A stretch of 64,000 nucleotides of DNA, taken from NCBI RefSeq assembly GCF_000819765.1, contig NZ_CDBT01000008.1:211916-275915 (forward strand), read 5' to 3'. Shown here in pieces: positions 49,263 through 58,336 of this stretch. Below the pieces are notes generated by a model, which made no database searches, was not told where the DNA came from, and saw nothing but the letters and a program-made list of their open reading frames with translations. Origin of the DNA: Aeromonas bivalvium (GTDB taxonomy: Bacteria > Pseudomonadota > Gammaproteobacteria > Enterobacterales > Aeromonadaceae). Position numbers and translations under genes: made by a program. How positions within the stretch are numbered: position 1 is the stretch's first letter; each line of letters opens with the position of its first letter.

Positions 49263-50306
49263 ATGCACAGTGTTGTAAAGACCTGGCTAGCCTTCGGGCT
49301 AGCCTTTTTCTTGGCGGGGTGCGGCCAGGAGAACGTCAAGACCCATCCGGAGATCCACATCACCGGCAGCACCATGGGCACCTACTACTCCATCAAGGTG
49401 GCGGACGATGCCATCCAGGACAAGGCCGGTTTCCAGGCCGAGGTCGATCGGCTGCTCGAGCGGGTGAACGATCAGATGTCCACCTACCGGCCCGAGTCCG
49501 AGCTGTCGCGTTTCAACCAGAGCCGTGACAACCGGCCCGTGGTGGTGTCCCGCGATACCGCCCGTGTGGTGACCGAGTCCCTCCATCTGGGTCGCGAGAC
49601 CCGGGGCGCGCTGGACGTGACCGTGGGACCCCTGGTCAACCTGTGGGGCTTTGGCCCGGACAAGCGGCCGACCAAGGTGCCGTCCGACGAGCTGATCGCC
49701 CAGACCCGGCAGAAGACGGGCCTCGGCAATCTGCATGTGATCACCTCGGCCGATGCCGATACCCTGCAAAAGGACATCCCGGATCTCTATGTGGATCTCT
49801 CCTCGATCGCCAAGGGCTTTGGGGTGGACAAGGTGGCCGAGTACCTGGAAGCCAGGGGCTCGCGCAACTACCTGGTGGAGATAGGCGGCGAACTGCGCAT
49901 CAATGGCGTCAACGGCAAGGGTCACCCCTGGCGCGTCGCCATCGAGAAGCCGACCGCCAATCTGGGCTCGGTACAGGAGGTGATCCAGGTCGGTGACAAC
50001 GGGGTTGCCACCTCGGGGGATTATCGCAACTATTACGAGATGGATGGTCAGCGTTTCTCCCACACCATAGATCCCGCCACCGGCAAGCCCATTCACCATC
50101 GACTGGTGTCGGTGACAGTGGTGCATCCCTCCTGCATGACCGCAGATGGATTGGCCACGGCGCTGACCGTGATGGGGCCCGAGAAGGGCATGGCCTATGC
50201 CACCGAACAGGGGCTGGCCATCTTCATGGTGACCAAGACGGATGAAGGGTTCGAGGAGACTTACTCCCCCGCCTTCCAGCCATTTCTGACCCGCAATCAG
50301 GGGTAA
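49263..50306 (+). CDS. apbE: FAD:protein FMN transferase (ApbE)
   Basis: Attaches FMN covalently to Thr in the SGAT motifs of NqrB and NqrC, using FAD. The 347-residue precursor is a lipoprotein with lipobox LAGC (Cys at about residue 20). Family signatures are STMGTYYSIKV near the N terminus, DLSSIAKGFGVDKVAEYL (about 176-193) and EIGGELRINGVN. It starts three bases after nqrF, in the usual place. Confidence 0.96.
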   Translation: MHSVVKTWLAFGLAFFLAGCGQENVKTHPEIHITGSTMGTYYSIKVADDAIQDKAGFQAEVDRLLERVNDQMSTYRPESELSRFNQSRDNRPVVVSRDTARVVTESLHLGRETRGALDVTVGPLVNLWGFGPDKRPTKVPSDELIAQTRQKTGLGNLHVITSADADTLQKDIPDLYVDLSSIAKGFGVDKVAEYLEARGSRNYLVEIGGELRINGVNGKGHPWRVAIEKPTANLGSVQEVIQVGDNGVATSGDYRNYYEMDGQRFSHTIDPATGKPIHHRLVSVTVVHPSCMTADGLATALTVMGPEKGMAYATEQGLAIFMVTKTDEGFEETYSPAFQPFLTRNQG

Positions 50307-50315
50307 GGATTGAAT

Positions 50316-50540
50316 ATGCAGATTTTTCTGATCACCTTCGGGGTGTTTCTGTTGGTGGTGGTCGGCATGGCCATCGGTTACATCTTCCAGAAGAAGAGCA
50401 TCTCCGGCTCCTGTGGCGGCCTTGGCACCATAGGGATTGAGAAGGAGTGCGACTGTCCGGAACCCTGCGACAATCGCAAGCAGAAGATGGCCAAGGAAGA
50501 GGCTCGCCGCAAGATGCTGGAAGAGCACAGGATCATCTGA
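50316..50540 (+). CDS. nqrM: NqrM, Na+-NQR maturation factor (DUF539 family)
   Basis: A 74-residue protein with one N-terminal membrane helix and a cysteine cluster C-G-G-L ... C-D-C-x-E-P-C (about residues 34-52), as in NqrM, which is needed to deliver iron to the NqrD/NqrE site. The ATG at 50316 has AAGGA six bases upstream, better than the in-frame TTG at 50310. It closes the operon. Confidence 0.94.
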   Translation: MQIFLITFGVFLLVVVGMAIGYIFQKKSISGSCGGLGTIGIEKECDCPEPCDNRKQKMAKEEARRKMLEEHRII

Positions 50541-50549
50541 TTGCCATCA

Positions 50550-50575
50550 GGCCATCCCCCGGGATGGCCTTGTTG
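50550..50575 (+). terminator. probable terminator of the nqr operon
   Basis: AGGCCATCC/GGATGGCCT hairpin followed by TGTTGGTT. The T run is poor. Confidence 0.6.
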
Positions 50576-50580
50576 GTTGC

Positions 50581-50620
50581 CGGGTTGCCGGGTTGCCGGG
50601 TTGCCGGGTTGCCGGGTTGG
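50581..50620. repeat. 8-bp tandem repeat, five perfect copies of CCGGGTTG
   Basis: Five uninterrupted copies of an 8-base unit lie between the nqr terminator and a small convergent gene (50646-50870). The unit length is not a multiple of three and the array is outside any supported gene. Such arrays change length by slippage. Confidence 0.9.
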
Positions 50621-50645
50621 CGATGCAGCTCCTCTGCTGGCCACG

Positions 50646-50870
50646 TCAGTAGTCGTATTGGCTGCACCGTTTTTTCTGGTACTCCTGCTGCCAGCGGGCC
50701 AGCTCCTCTCGTGTGCCCAGGGTGTCTCCCCTGGCAATGCTCTGCTTGAGTATGAGTATCCTGTCGTGCAGCCAGCGGCACTCGGCGGTGGGATGCTGCT
50801 TGGCACTCACCAGCATGGGCCAGAGCAGCAAGCCCGCGACCAGCCCCCGATATCGCCATCCTCTCTTCAT
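50646..50870 (-). CDS. small exported protein of unknown function
   Basis: A 74-residue precursor with a basic start MKRGWRYRG, a hydrophobic stretch and a signal cleavage site after LVSA (about residue 23). The mature part of about 50 residues is helical and has two cysteines (one early, CRWLHDR; one near the end, KRCSQ) that could pair in the periplasm. GGGAGGGG precedes the ATG. I know no family for it. Its 3' end is 26 bases from the 8-bp repeat. Confidence 0.72.
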   Translation of the reverse strand: MKRGWRYRGLVAGLLLWPMLVSAKQHPTAECRWLHDRILILKQSIARGDTLGTREELARWQQEYQKKRCSQYDY

Positions 50871-51061
50871 ATCCCCTCCCGAATCTTCCCTTGTCGCGTC
50901 TTGCAGATTAGTGCAATGGCGTCAGTGCCTCCTCGGTGACCCCCTGAATGGGGTTGCCATGGCCTCCTGAGCCGCCCCCGCACGAGGGGAAGGAGTGGGG
51001 CCGCGTCTTGTGCAGATCCGGCATGGCATCCAGGGGCGCGCTGCGGTAGCATGGGATCATA

Positions 51062-51081
51062 AACTGTTTATTTGTACAGTG
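51062..51081 (+). promoter_or_regulatory. LexA operator (SOS box) of dinB
   Basis: CTGT-TTATTTGT-ACAG (51064-51079) matches the SOS core CTG-N10-CAG with flanking A and T. It ends five bases before the dinB ATG, so repression at the promoter/start site is expected. Confidence 0.88.
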
Positions 51082-51083
51082 TC

Positions 51084-52148
51084 ATGCGCAAGATCATTCA
51101 CATCGATATGGATTGTTTCTTCGCTGCCGTCGAGATGCGCGAGAACCCGGCCCTGCGGGAGGTGCCGCTGGCCATCGGTGGCGCGGCGGACAGGCGGGGA
51201 GTCATCTCCACCTGCAACTATGTGGCGCGCCGCTTCGGGGTGCGTTCTGCCATGCCCACCGCCCTGGCGCGCAAGCTCTGTCCGCCCCTGGTGCTGCTGC
51301 CGGGGCGGATGGCCCTCTACAAGGAGACCTCGACCCGGATCCAGGCCATCTTCCACCGTTACACGGATCTGGTGGAGCCCCTCTCCCTGGATGAAGCCTA
51401 TCTGGATGTGAGCGCCAGCCCCCACTGCGGCGGCAGCGCGACGCTGATGGCGATGGAAATCCGTGCCGCCATCGCCAGCGAGCTGGGGCTGACTGCCTCG
51501 GCCGGGGTGGCCCCCAACAAGTTTCTGGCCAAGCTCGCCTGCGAGCGGCGCAAACCGGACGGCCTCTTCGTCATCGCCCCCCAGGAGGTGGATGAGTTCG
51601 TGCGCAATCTGCCCCTTGGCAAGATCCCTGGGATAGGGCGCAAGACGGCGGAACGGCTCGAGTTGCAGGGGCTCTATCTGTGCGAGGATGCGCGCCAGCT
51701 CAGTGACGAGGAGCTCAAGGCACGCTTTGGCAAGCTGGGAGCCATGCTGGCCGAGCGGGTCTGGGGCCGTGACGACAGCCAGGTGCAGCCGACCCGGGTG
51801 CGCAAGACCATAGGGGTGGAGACCACCCTGGATGCGGATGTCCATGACGAGGCGGCCTGCTGGACCGTGCTCAGCCGGCTTATCCCCGAACTGGAGCTGC
51901 GCTTTGGCCAGCGTTGCCCACCCGAACAGATCATGGGGCAGGGGATCAAGCTCAAGTTTGCCGATTTCCAGCAGACCAGCGTCTATCGCAGCCACGGTGG
52001 CTATTCGGCCACCCTGTTCCACGATCTGCTCCATGAAGGGCTGCTGCGGGCGGAGGGTAAACCCATACGGCTCCTGGGATTGGTGGTGGGTCTGCCCAGG
52101 GAGGGGGAGGTGAACCAGCTCAGCCTGGATCTCGATACGGGTGGTTAA
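51084..52148 (+). CDS. dinB: DNA polymerase IV
   Basis: Y-family translesion polymerase induced in the SOS response. The 354-residue product has the catalytic opening IIHIDMDCFFAAVEMRENP (about residues 4-22), the second acidic pair in SLDEAYLDVS (about 101-110) and a helix-hairpin-helix GKIPGIGRKTAERL (about 178-191). The ATG at 51084 lies almost against the LexA box and has no Shine-Dalgarno sequence, so the message may have a very short leader. A start at 51072 (MYSVMRK) would lie inside the operator. The C terminus ends QLSLDLD, like a beta-clamp-binding peptide. Confidence 0.96.
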   Translation: MRKIIHIDMDCFFAAVEMRENPALREVPLAIGGAADRRGVISTCNYVARRFGVRSAMPTALARKLCPPLVLLPGRMALYKETSTRIQAIFHRYTDLVEPLSLDEAYLDVSASPHCGGSATLMAMEIRAAIASELGLTASAGVAPNKFLAKLACERRKPDGLFVIAPQEVDEFVRNLPLGKIPGIGRKTAERLELQGLYLCEDARQLSDEELKARFGKLGAMLAERVWGRDDSQVQPTRVRKTIGVETTLDADVHDEAACWTVLSRLIPELELRFGQRCPPEQIMGQGIKLKFADFQQTSVYRSHGGYSATLFHDLLHEGLLRAEGKPIRLLGLVVGLPREGEVNQLSLDLDTGG

Positions 52149-52204
52149 GTTTTTGTTGTTGCCACCGATAACCTGAAGACGACTGCACTAAAAGGATCTT
52201 TCGC

Positions 52205-54346
52205 ATGTTTTCTCTCTCGGTCCAGGGGCGTATTACCCTGATTGCGGGTTGCTCCCTGTTGCTGTGTGCCGCCACCCTGGTGGTCTCTTCCCTCTACACC
52301 GGTTCGCGCATGCAAGATGAGGTGATGAGGTCCACCACCACGGAGGCCGAGCTCGCCGCCACCCGCTGGATGCAGGCCATGGGTTCCGAGCAGGCGGCCA
52401 GGATCACCAGCTATCTGGACGAAGCCTACTTCAGGACCACCCTGCTGGCCCAGAGCCTGCTGTTCCAGCGCCAGAACGCCGCCGACAACTTCACCCACTC
52501 CGAGGCGCTGCGGGGCGCCATCAACCAGCAGCTGCACAGTGCGGTCACCCACTCCCCGAATCTCATCGGCGCCTACGCCATCTTCGAGCCGGATCAACTG
52601 GATGGGGAAGATGCCAACTACCAGGGCTCGACCGAGCTGGGTTCCAACGACAAGGGGCGTTTCTCCAGCTACTGGGCCCATGTGGGGGACAAGGTGACCC
52701 TGGAGGTGATGGACGAGGCGACCCTCAAGGATGCCAGCCCGGATGCGTTCGGCACGCCCCAGAACGAGTGGTATCGCTGCAGCCTGCGGGAGCAGGCACT
52801 CTGTCTGCTCGAGCCCTATCTGGACGACGTGGGGGGCGAGCAGGTGCTGATGACCTCGGTCACCACGCCGCTGCGCGAAGAGGGAGCACTGCTTGGCATG
52901 GTCGGCATGGACATCTCCCTGGCCAGGTTGCAGACGCTGGTGGCCGAGATGGATCAGACCCTCTACCAGGGCCAGGGGCGCATCTTGCTGCTGAGCCAGG
53001 GGGGCCGGGTGGCGGGCGCCGCCGGGTTTGACATCAAGCCGGGGGAGGCGCCCGGTACCCGGGATCAGGCACTGCTGACCCAGATTGGCGACTGGCTGCG
53101 CCAGGGAGAGCCGCTCACCCAGTGGAGCCAGGATGGTGCCAGCCTGCAGAGCTTCATGCCGGTCGCCATGCGGGGCACTTCCCAGCGCTGGGGCATCTAT
53201 ATCGATCTGCCCCGCACCGTGGTGCTGGCCTCGGCCAACCAGCTGCAGGGAGAGCTGGCGGCCCAGGCCAGGAGCAGCGTCTGGTCTCAGCTCGGAGTCG
53301 GGGGTGCCATCACCCTGGGCGCCCTGCTGTTTATCTGGTGGATGGCCCATCGCATCGTGGCCCCCATCCGTGCCGTGGTGGCGCGACTCAAGGACATTGC
53401 CTCGGGGGAGGGGGATCTCACCCAGCGCATCGATATCCAGCGCAGCGACGAGATTGGCGAGCTGGCCGATGGTTTCAACGGTTTTCTCGACAAGCTGCAA
53501 GTCACCATAGGCGACATCATCACCACGGTGGGCGGCACCCGGGCCAGCGCCAGCGAGGCCGCTGTGGTGGCAGACAGCACCAGCGCGGGGATGCAGGCCC
53601 AGTACCAGGAGGTGGATCTGGTGGCGACGGCTTTCGAGGAACTCAGTGCCACCGCCCTGCAGGTCTCGGGCCATGCCAGGGCGGCGGTGGCGGCGGCCGA
53701 TGAGGCCGACAGCGCCGCCCAGGAGGGCAAGTTCGTGGTGGCCGATACCCAGGAGGCCATGGCCAGGCTGATGGCGGTGATCAGCGAGGCCAAGCCGGAG
53801 GTGGAGCGACTGTCGGTCAACAGCGAGAACATCAACGACATCCTCACCGTGATCCAGAGCATCGCCGAGCAGACCAACCTGCTGGCCCTCAATGCCGCCA
53901 TCGAGGCGGCGCGGGCCGGGGAGCAGGGGCGTGGCTTCGCTGTGGTGGCGGACGAGGTGCGCAACCTGGCCGGTCGTACCCAGAATGCCATCGTGGAGAT
54001 CCAGGCTCTCATCCATCAGCTGCAATCGGGCACTCAAGGGGTGGTCAAGGCGATCATGAGCGGCCACAGTCAGGCGGATCTCACCCTGGGCAAGGTGGAC
54101 TCCTCGGTGCGGGTGCTCGAGCAGATCATCTATGCGGTGGGCACCATACACCAGATGAACGAGCAGATAGCCAGGGCGGCGGGGGAACAGAGCGGGGTGG
54201 CCGACGAGATCAACCGTAACGTCAGCAACATTCGCGACGTGAGCCACCGTATTCGCGAGCAGGCGGCGAGTGCGGCCGAAAACAGCCGGGCCCTGGCCGC
54301 CCTGGCGGATCAACAGCAGCAACTGGTCGGTCAGTTCAAGGTGTGA
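52205..54346 (+). CDS. methyl-accepting chemotaxis protein
   Basis: A 713-residue membrane chemoreceptor. It has a first membrane helix at about residues 9-30, a large periplasmic sensor of about 325 residues (probably a double Cache fold, with [14 protein letters not shown] typical of its distal part), a second helix at about 360-381, a HAMP linker ([27 protein letters not shown] begins at about 383) and the cytoplasmic signalling hairpin with the conserved tip [20 protein letters not shown] (about 556-575). AGGA lies eight bases before the ATG. The ligand cannot be read from sequence; Cache receptors often bind amino or organic acids. Confidence 0.94.
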   Translation: MFSLSVQGRITLIAGCSLLLCAATLVVSSLYTGSRMQDEVMRSTTTEAELAATRWMQAMGSEQAARITSYLDEAYFRTTLLAQSLLFQRQNAADNFTHSEALRGAINQQLHSAVTHSPNLIGAYAIFEPDQLDGEDANYQGSTELGSNDKGRFSSYWAHVGDKVTLEVMDEATLKDASPDAFGTPQNEWYRCSLREQALCLLEPYLDDVGGEQVLMTSVTTPLREEGALLGMVGMDISLARLQTLVAEMDQTLYQGQGRILLLSQGGRVAGAAGFDIKPGEAPGTRDQALLTQIGDWLRQGEPLTQWSQDGASLQSFMPVAMRGTSQRWGIYIDLPRTVVLASANQLQGELAAQARSSVWSQLGVGGAITLGALLFIWWMAHRIVAPIRAVVARLKDIASGEGDLTQRIDIQRSDEIGELADGFNGFLDKLQVTIGDIITTVGGTRASASEAAVVADSTSAGMQAQYQEVDLVATAFEELSATALQVSGHARAAVAAADEADSAAQEGKFVVADTQEAMARLMAVISEAKPEVERLSVNSENINDILTVIQSIAEQTNLLALNAAIEAARAGEQGRGFAVVADEVRNLAGRTQNAIVEIQALIHQLQSGTQGVVKAIMSGHSQADLTLGKVDSSVRVLEQIIYAVGTIHQMNEQIARAAGEQSGVADEINRNVSNIRDVSHRIREQAASAAENSRALAALADQQQQLVGQFKV

Positions 54347-54395
54347 CGACGGCACCCCGGCGGTTCATGGGGTGCCAATCCATTATTTTTTCAAC

Positions 54396-54579
54396 AAAAA
54401 AAGGCGCCATCCATAGGAGGCGCCAAACACATTCAGATGACAGACTGGGTCAAAGCCTTGCGGCCAAAACCCCTCTTCCCGCAGAGGAAGAAACACAACA
54501 CCACAATCGGAAGCCGGCTCAAAAAGCACATGTGAACCACACGGAGCAGAAAAAGTGAGCCATATGACAACGGATTGCG
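54396..54579 (-). ncRNA. gcvB: GcvB small RNA
   Basis: A minus-strand transcript divergent from gcvA, the place of GcvB in enterobacteria and vibrios. It carries the G/U-rich seed (minus strand of about 54491-54510, reading GATTGTGGTGTTGTGTTTC), an upstream TGAGCCGG word as in the E. coli 5' region, a later CAGTCTGTC word resembling E. coli CTGTCTGTC, and a 3' terminator GGCGCC/GGCGCC followed by seven T (54424-54396). GcvB base-pairs with Hfq's help to repress amino-acid and peptide uptake mRNAs. The length is about 185 bases (E. coli about 205). The exact 5' end is inferred from the promoter. Confidence 0.85.
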
Positions 54580-54585
54580 GGGCGA

Positions 54586-54614
54586 ATTATGTTTATTCGC
54601 TGGTCGGCCCGCAA
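54586..54614 (-). promoter_or_regulatory. gcvB promoter
   Basis: TTGCGG (54614-54609), 17 bases, CATAAT (54591-54586) on the minus strand. A CTAAT word, the GcvA recognition core, is upstream at 54641-54637. Confidence 0.7.
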
Positions 54615-54623
54615 CCGACAAAT

Positions 54624-54629
54624 TATAAT
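54624..54629 (+). promoter_or_regulatory. -10 element of the gcvA promoter
   Basis: A perfect TATAAT with a start expected near 54636, 30 bases before the gcvA ATG. It overlaps the gcvB control region, fitting GcvA autoregulation. Confidence 0.6.
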
Positions 54630-54665
54630 GCCGTCCATTAGAAAAACTCATCGTTGGCTGGTGTC

Positions 54666-55586
54666 ATGTCTCGTCGTTTACCCCCGCTCAATGCGCTCAA
54701 GGCTTTCGAAGCGGCGGCGCGCCACTTAAGTTTTACCCGGGCAGCCGAAGAGCTGTTCGTGACTCAGGCTGCCATCAGCCACCAGATCAAGGCACTGGAA
54801 GAGTACCTTGGCATCAAGCTGTTCCGGCGCAAGAACCGCTCCCTGCTGCTGACCGAGGAGGGGCAAGGCTACTTCCTCGACATCAAGGACATCTTCGCCT
54901 CCATCTCGGAGGCCACCGACAAGCTGCTGGCCCGCAGCGCCAAGGGGGCCCTCACCGTCTCCCTGCAGCCCAGCTTCGCCATCCAGTGGCTGGTGCCGCG
55001 GCTGGTGCGTTTCAGCGAGCGCCACCCCGACATAGACGTGCGGATCAAGGCGGTGGACATGGACGAGGGGGCGCTCACCGACGACGTGGACGTGGCCATC
55101 TATTACGGTCGCGGCAACTGGCCGGGGCTGCGCTGTGACAAGCTGCACACCGAGTACCTGATCCCCGTCTGCTCCCCCCTGCTGCTGACCGGCCCCAAGC
55201 CGCTGCGCACCCCGGAGGATCTGACCCGTCACACCCTGCTGCACGACACCTCCCGTCGCGACTGGAAGGCCTGGTTTCGCCAGCTCGACATCGATGCGCC
55301 CAACGTCAACCAGGGACCCATCTTCAGCCACTCCACCATGGTGATCCAGGCGGCGATCCACGGTCAGGGGGTGGCGCTCGGCCACAGCGTGCTGGCTCAG
55401 CCTGAAATCGAGGCGGGCCGTCTCATCTGTCCGTTCGAGCAGGTGCTGGTGAGCAAGAATGCCTTCTACCTGGTGTGTCAGGAACAGCAGGCGGATCAGG
55501 GCAAGATAGTGGCGTTTCGCGACTGGATGCTGGAGCTGGTGGAACAGGAAGAGGCCCGCCGCCGGGCGAGGCTGGCCGATGCCTGA
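54666..55586 (+). CDS. gcvA: LysR-type regulator GcvA
   Basis: Activator of the glycine-cleavage operon and of the GcvB RNA; it represses itself. The 306-residue product begins MSRRLPPLNALKAFEAAARH, nearly the E. coli sequence, with the helix-turn-helix FTRAAEELFVTQAAISHQIKAL at about residues 23-44 and the effector domain after about 90 (ALTVSLQPSFAIQWLVPRL). The ATG at 54666 is set by homology; a TTG at 54654 extends the frame. It is divergent from gcvB and overlaps the next gene by eight bases. Confidence 0.96.
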   Translation: MSRRLPPLNALKAFEAAARHLSFTRAAEELFVTQAAISHQIKALEEYLGIKLFRRKNRSLLLTEEGQGYFLDIKDIFASISEATDKLLARSAKGALTVSLQPSFAIQWLVPRLVRFSERHPDIDVRIKAVDMDEGALTDDVDVAIYYGRGNWPGLRCDKLHTEYLIPVCSPLLLTGPKPLRTPEDLTRHTLLHDTSRRDWKAWFRQLDIDAPNVNQGPIFSHSTMVIQAAIHGQGVALGHSVLAQPEIEAGRLICPFEQVLVSKNAFYLVCQEQQADQGKIVAFRDWMLELVEQEEARRRARLADA

Positions 55587-56199
55587 TCTGATCCGGGAGG
55601 GGGCGGCGGACGCCCCGGTGCGTATCCTGCTGGCCCATGGCGCCGGTGCCGGCATGGAGCACAGCTTCCTGGCCGAGCTGTCCCGACTGCTGGCGGGGCC
55701 GGAGATAGAGGTGGTGCGCTTCAACTTTCCCTACATGAGCAAGCGGGCCCAGGACGGCAGGCGCAGACCGCCGGACCGGCAGCCGGTCTTGCTGGACCAT
55801 TGGCGCCAGATGGTACAGCAGTTCGCCCATCCCAGGCTCTATCTGGCCGGCAAATCCATGGGGGGGCGGATGGCGGCCGAGATAGCCGATGAGGTGAATG
55901 CTGCAGGATTGCTCGTTCTCGGGTATCCTTTCCACCCTCCCGCCAAGCCCGATGCCTGGCGCGGCGAGGTGCTCAAGACGATCGCGACGCCAACCCTGCT
56001 GCTGCAAGGGGAGCGCGACAGCTTCGGCAGTCGCCTCGAGCTGGCCGATTTTCCCTTCTGTGCCCGGGTCGATGTGCGCTGGCTGACCGATGGCGATCAC
56101 GGTTTCAAGCCGCGCAAGGCAAGCGGTTTGACCGAGTCGGACAACCTGGCGCAGGCGGCGGCCCACATCAGGGCCTTCATCGGGGCAGGGGCCATCTGA
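55579..56199 (+). CDS. alpha/beta hydrolase of the KANL3/Tex30 type
   Basis: A 206-residue single-domain hydrolase. Visible are the oxyanion region LLAHGAGAGMEHSF (about residues 17-30), the nucleophile elbow AGKSMGGRMA (about 90-99, Ser at about 93), and the late catalytic pair in LLLQGERDSFG and TDGDHGFKPRK. The substrate is unknown; esterase activity is likely. It overlaps the gcvA end by eight bases, so it is translated with gcvA. In E. coli the order is gcvA-ygdD-rlmM without this gene. Confidence 0.88.
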   Translation: MPDLIREGAADAPVRILLAHGAGAGMEHSFLAELSRLLAGPEIEVVRFNFPYMSKRAQDGRRRPPDRQPVLLDHWRQMVQQFAHPRLYLAGKSMGGRMAAEIADEVNAAGLLVLGYPFHPPAKPDAWRGEVLKTIATPTLLLQGERDSFGSRLELADFPFCARVDVRWLTDGDHGFKPRKASGLTESDNLAQAAAHIRAFIGAGAI

Positions 56200-56230
56200 T
56201 CCGTTTTCCCTGTCGAGAAGGAGTGTCTGG

Positions 56231-56617
56231 ATGCGAACTCATCCTGTCTGGTTGGTGCTCGCGGGCCTGTTTGGCCTGACGGCGACCATGCTGGGGGCCT
56301 ATGGTGCCCATGGCCTGGCGGCGAGCGGTGTCACGCCGGCCAAGCTGGCGGCCTATCAGAGCGCGGTCAACTATCAGTTCTTTCATGCCCTGGCCCTGCT
56401 GATGCTGGGCTGGTGTGCACCGCGCCGCCGTGCCGTGACGGTGGCGGGCGTTGCGTTCACGCTGGGGATCCTGGGATTCTCCGGCAGTATTTATGCCATG
56501 GTGCTGCTTGGCAGCAAGGGGCTGGGGCTTGTGACCCCGGCCGGTGGCCTCTGTTTTATGTTGGGATGGACCGCCCTTGTCTGGGTGGGCTGTCGTCTTG
56601 GAGGAAAAAATGAATAA
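56231..56617 (+). CDS. ygdD: DUF423 family membrane protein YgdD
   Basis: A 128-residue protein with four hydrophobic helices. The opening [15 protein letters not shown] and [16 protein letters not shown] are characteristic of DUF423. The function is unknown. AAGGAG lies upstream of the ATG. It overlaps rlmM by eight bases, as in E. coli, where the same pair follows gcvA. Confidence 0.93.
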   Translation: MRTHPVWLVLAGLFGLTATMLGAYGAHGLAASGVTPAKLAAYQSAVNYQFFHALALLMLGWCAPRRRAVTVAGVAFTLGILGFSGSIYAMVLLGSKGLGLVTPAGGLCFMLGWTALVWVGCRLGGKNE

Positions 56618-57704
56618 TCTGCTGCTTTATTGCCGCCCCGGTTTTGAGAAAGAGGCGGCGGCAGAGATCACCGAGCGTGCCAGTAACATGCAATGCTACG
56701 GTTTCGCCCGGGTCAAGGACGACAGCGGTTACGTGATATACGAGTTGTATGACGAGGAGCAGGCCGATCTGCTGGCGCGAAAGCTGCCGTTCCGTGAGCT
56801 TATCTTCATCCGTCAGATGCTGGTGGTGACCCACGAGCTGAAGGATCTGGACGTGGCGGATCGGATCTCCCCCATCATCGAAGCTGCACGTGACTACACC
56901 ATCTGTGGCGATCTGCGGGTGGAAACCGCCGACACCAATGAGGCGAAAGAGCTGTCGGCCTTCTGCCGCAAGTTCACCGTCCCCTTGCGCCAGGCCCTGC
57001 GCAGCAACGAGATCCTGACCAAGAAGGAGACAGGCAACCGCCCCGTGTTCCACGCCTTCTTCATGGCCAACGATCACCTGCTGCTGGGCTACTCCTACTC
57101 CTTCAACAACTCCGAATTCCACATGGGCATACCGCGCCTGCGCTGCCCGGCCGATGCGCCGAGCCGCTCCAGCCTGAAGCTGGAAGAGGCCTTCTATGTG
57201 TTCGTGCCCAAGGAGGAGTGGAGCCGTCGTCTCACCTCCGGCATGAAGGCGGTGGATCTGGGGGCCTGCCCCGGCGGCTGGACCTATCAGCTGGTGCGTC
57301 GCGGCATGATGGTGACTGCGGTGGACAACGGCATGATGGCCCCATCCCTGATGGAGACGGGCCAGGTCAAGCATGTTCGTGATGACGGTTTCGTCTGGCG
57401 GCCCGGCAAGAAGAACATCTACTGGCTGGTGTGCGACATGGTGGAGAAGCCGGCGCGGGTGACCCACATGATCGCGGACTGGTTCCGGGAAGGGGACTGT
57501 CAGGAGGCCATGTTCAACCTCAAGCTGCCGATGAAGAAGCGCTATGCCGAGGCGGTGCACAACATAGAGGTGCTGCGTGACCTGCTCAGGCAGATCGACA
57601 ACGCCTTCGTGATCCAGGCCAAGCAGCTCTACCACGACAGGGAAGAGATCACGGTACATGTCTACAACAAGTACTGGGTCTCCAAGCTCGAAGAGAAGAT
57701 CTGA
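56610..57704 (+). CDS. rlmM: 23S rRNA (cytidine-2498-2'-O)-methyltransferase
   Basis: Methylates the 2'-hydroxyl of C2498 in the peptidyl-transferase region. The 364-residue product has an N-terminal THUMP-type RNA-binding part ([20 protein letters not shown]) and a C-terminal Rossmann domain with [15 protein letters not shown] (about 213-227), the S-adenosylmethionine site, and a catalytic KLPMKKRY (about 308-315). GGAGG lies six bases before the ATG at 56610. A strong terminator follows. Confidence 0.96.
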   Translation: MNNLLLYCRPGFEKEAAAEITERASNMQCYGFARVKDDSGYVIYELYDEEQADLLARKLPFRELIFIRQMLVVTHELKDLDVADRISPIIEAARDYTICGDLRVETADTNEAKELSAFCRKFTVPLRQALRSNEILTKKETGNRPVFHAFFMANDHLLLGYSYSFNNSEFHMGIPRLRCPADAPSRSSLKLEEAFYVFVPKEEWSRRLTSGMKAVDLGACPGGWTYQLVRRGMMVTAVDNGMMAPSLMETGQVKHVRDDGFVWRPGKKNIYWLVCDMVEKPARVTHMIADWFREGDCQEAMFNLKLPMKKRYAEAVHNIEVLRDLLRQIDNAFVIQAKQLYHDREEITVHVYNKYWVSKLEEKI

Positions 57705-57730
57705 CGGCGACACCCTGAAAAGACAGAAAC

Positions 57731-57761
57731 AAGCAGACCGGCGCGAGCCGGTCTGCTTTTT
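57731..57761 (+). terminator. rho-independent terminator after rlmM
   Basis: AAGCAGACCGGC/GCCGGTCTGCTT stem with loop GCGA, then TTT. Confidence 0.92.
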
Positions 57762-57778
57762 GGGGCAGGGGGAGCAAG

Positions 57779-58216
57779 CTAGAACTTGTAGTCAAAGCGC
57801 AGGGAAGACTCGTCATCGGTGACCTTGAGCTCGACTTGCAGCGGGATCGTCTTGTCGGTCGGGTTGAACTGCACCTTGACCCCGTCACCCCGCAACTTGA
57901 CCGCCGTGTTCATGCCGCCCGCCTTGAACTTGATCTTGGGCTTGTAATTCTCGAAGGCGAGGCTGACGCTCTTTTCCGGCGTCAGATTGAGCTTCTGGTA
58001 GTGGGTGATGGTCTGGTTGCCTAGGTTGTCCGTGGTGATCTCGACGCCAAAGGAGAGGGGTTTGGGGGCTTTCAACAGGTCATTGGTGTCCAGACTGGAT
58101 TGCCAGGTCTGAGTGGGGGTTTGTGGGGGGGCCTCTTTCCAGGCTCGCTGCGCGACGGGTCTGTCGATGGCCATTACCCCGCTGCTTATCAATAGCAGCA
58201 TCAGCATAGCTCGCAT
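57779..58216 (-). CDS. exported protein of unknown function
   Basis: A 145-residue precursor with a signal peptide (MRAMLMLLLISSGVMA, cut before IDRP). The mature part has a Pro/Gln/Trp-rich linker, then an alternating beta-strand pattern (FGVEITTDNLGNQTITHYQKL, VSLAFENYKPKIKF) that ends with SSLRFDYKF. The final aromatic residue recalls small beta proteins of the envelope, but 145 residues is short for a barrel. AAGGAG precedes the ATG at 58216; the frame upstream lacks such a site. No family is recognised. Confidence 0.8.
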   Translation of the reverse strand: MRAMLMLLLISSGVMAIDRPVAQRAWKEAPPQTPTQTWQSSLDTNDLLKAPKPLSFGVEITTDNLGNQTITHYQKLNLTPEKSVSLAFENYKPKIKFKAGGMNTAVKLRGDGVKVQFNPTDKTIPLQVELKVTDDESSLRFDYKF

Positions 58217-58290
58217 GTCGGATCTCCTTATCCTTGGTCTATTGAACATAGTTGCCATTGGGACAAGGGGAAAGCGGTGAGTCTGATAAA

Positions 58291-58318
58291 ACAAAGGGAG
58301 CCGAAGCTCCCTTTTTAA
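58291..58318 (-). terminator. rho-independent terminator after the isocitrate dehydrogenase gene
   Basis: On the minus strand AGGGAGC-TTCG-GCTCCCT is followed by TTGTTTT; the other side also has an A/T run. Confidence 0.88.
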
Positions 58319-58336
58319 ATCAATGGATTAAATCAT

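Noticed and set aside
54433-54651. A 72-codon minus-strand frame between the chemoreceptor gene and gcvA
   Set aside because: It lies across the GcvB RNA and its promoter; the signals fit a non-coding RNA better.
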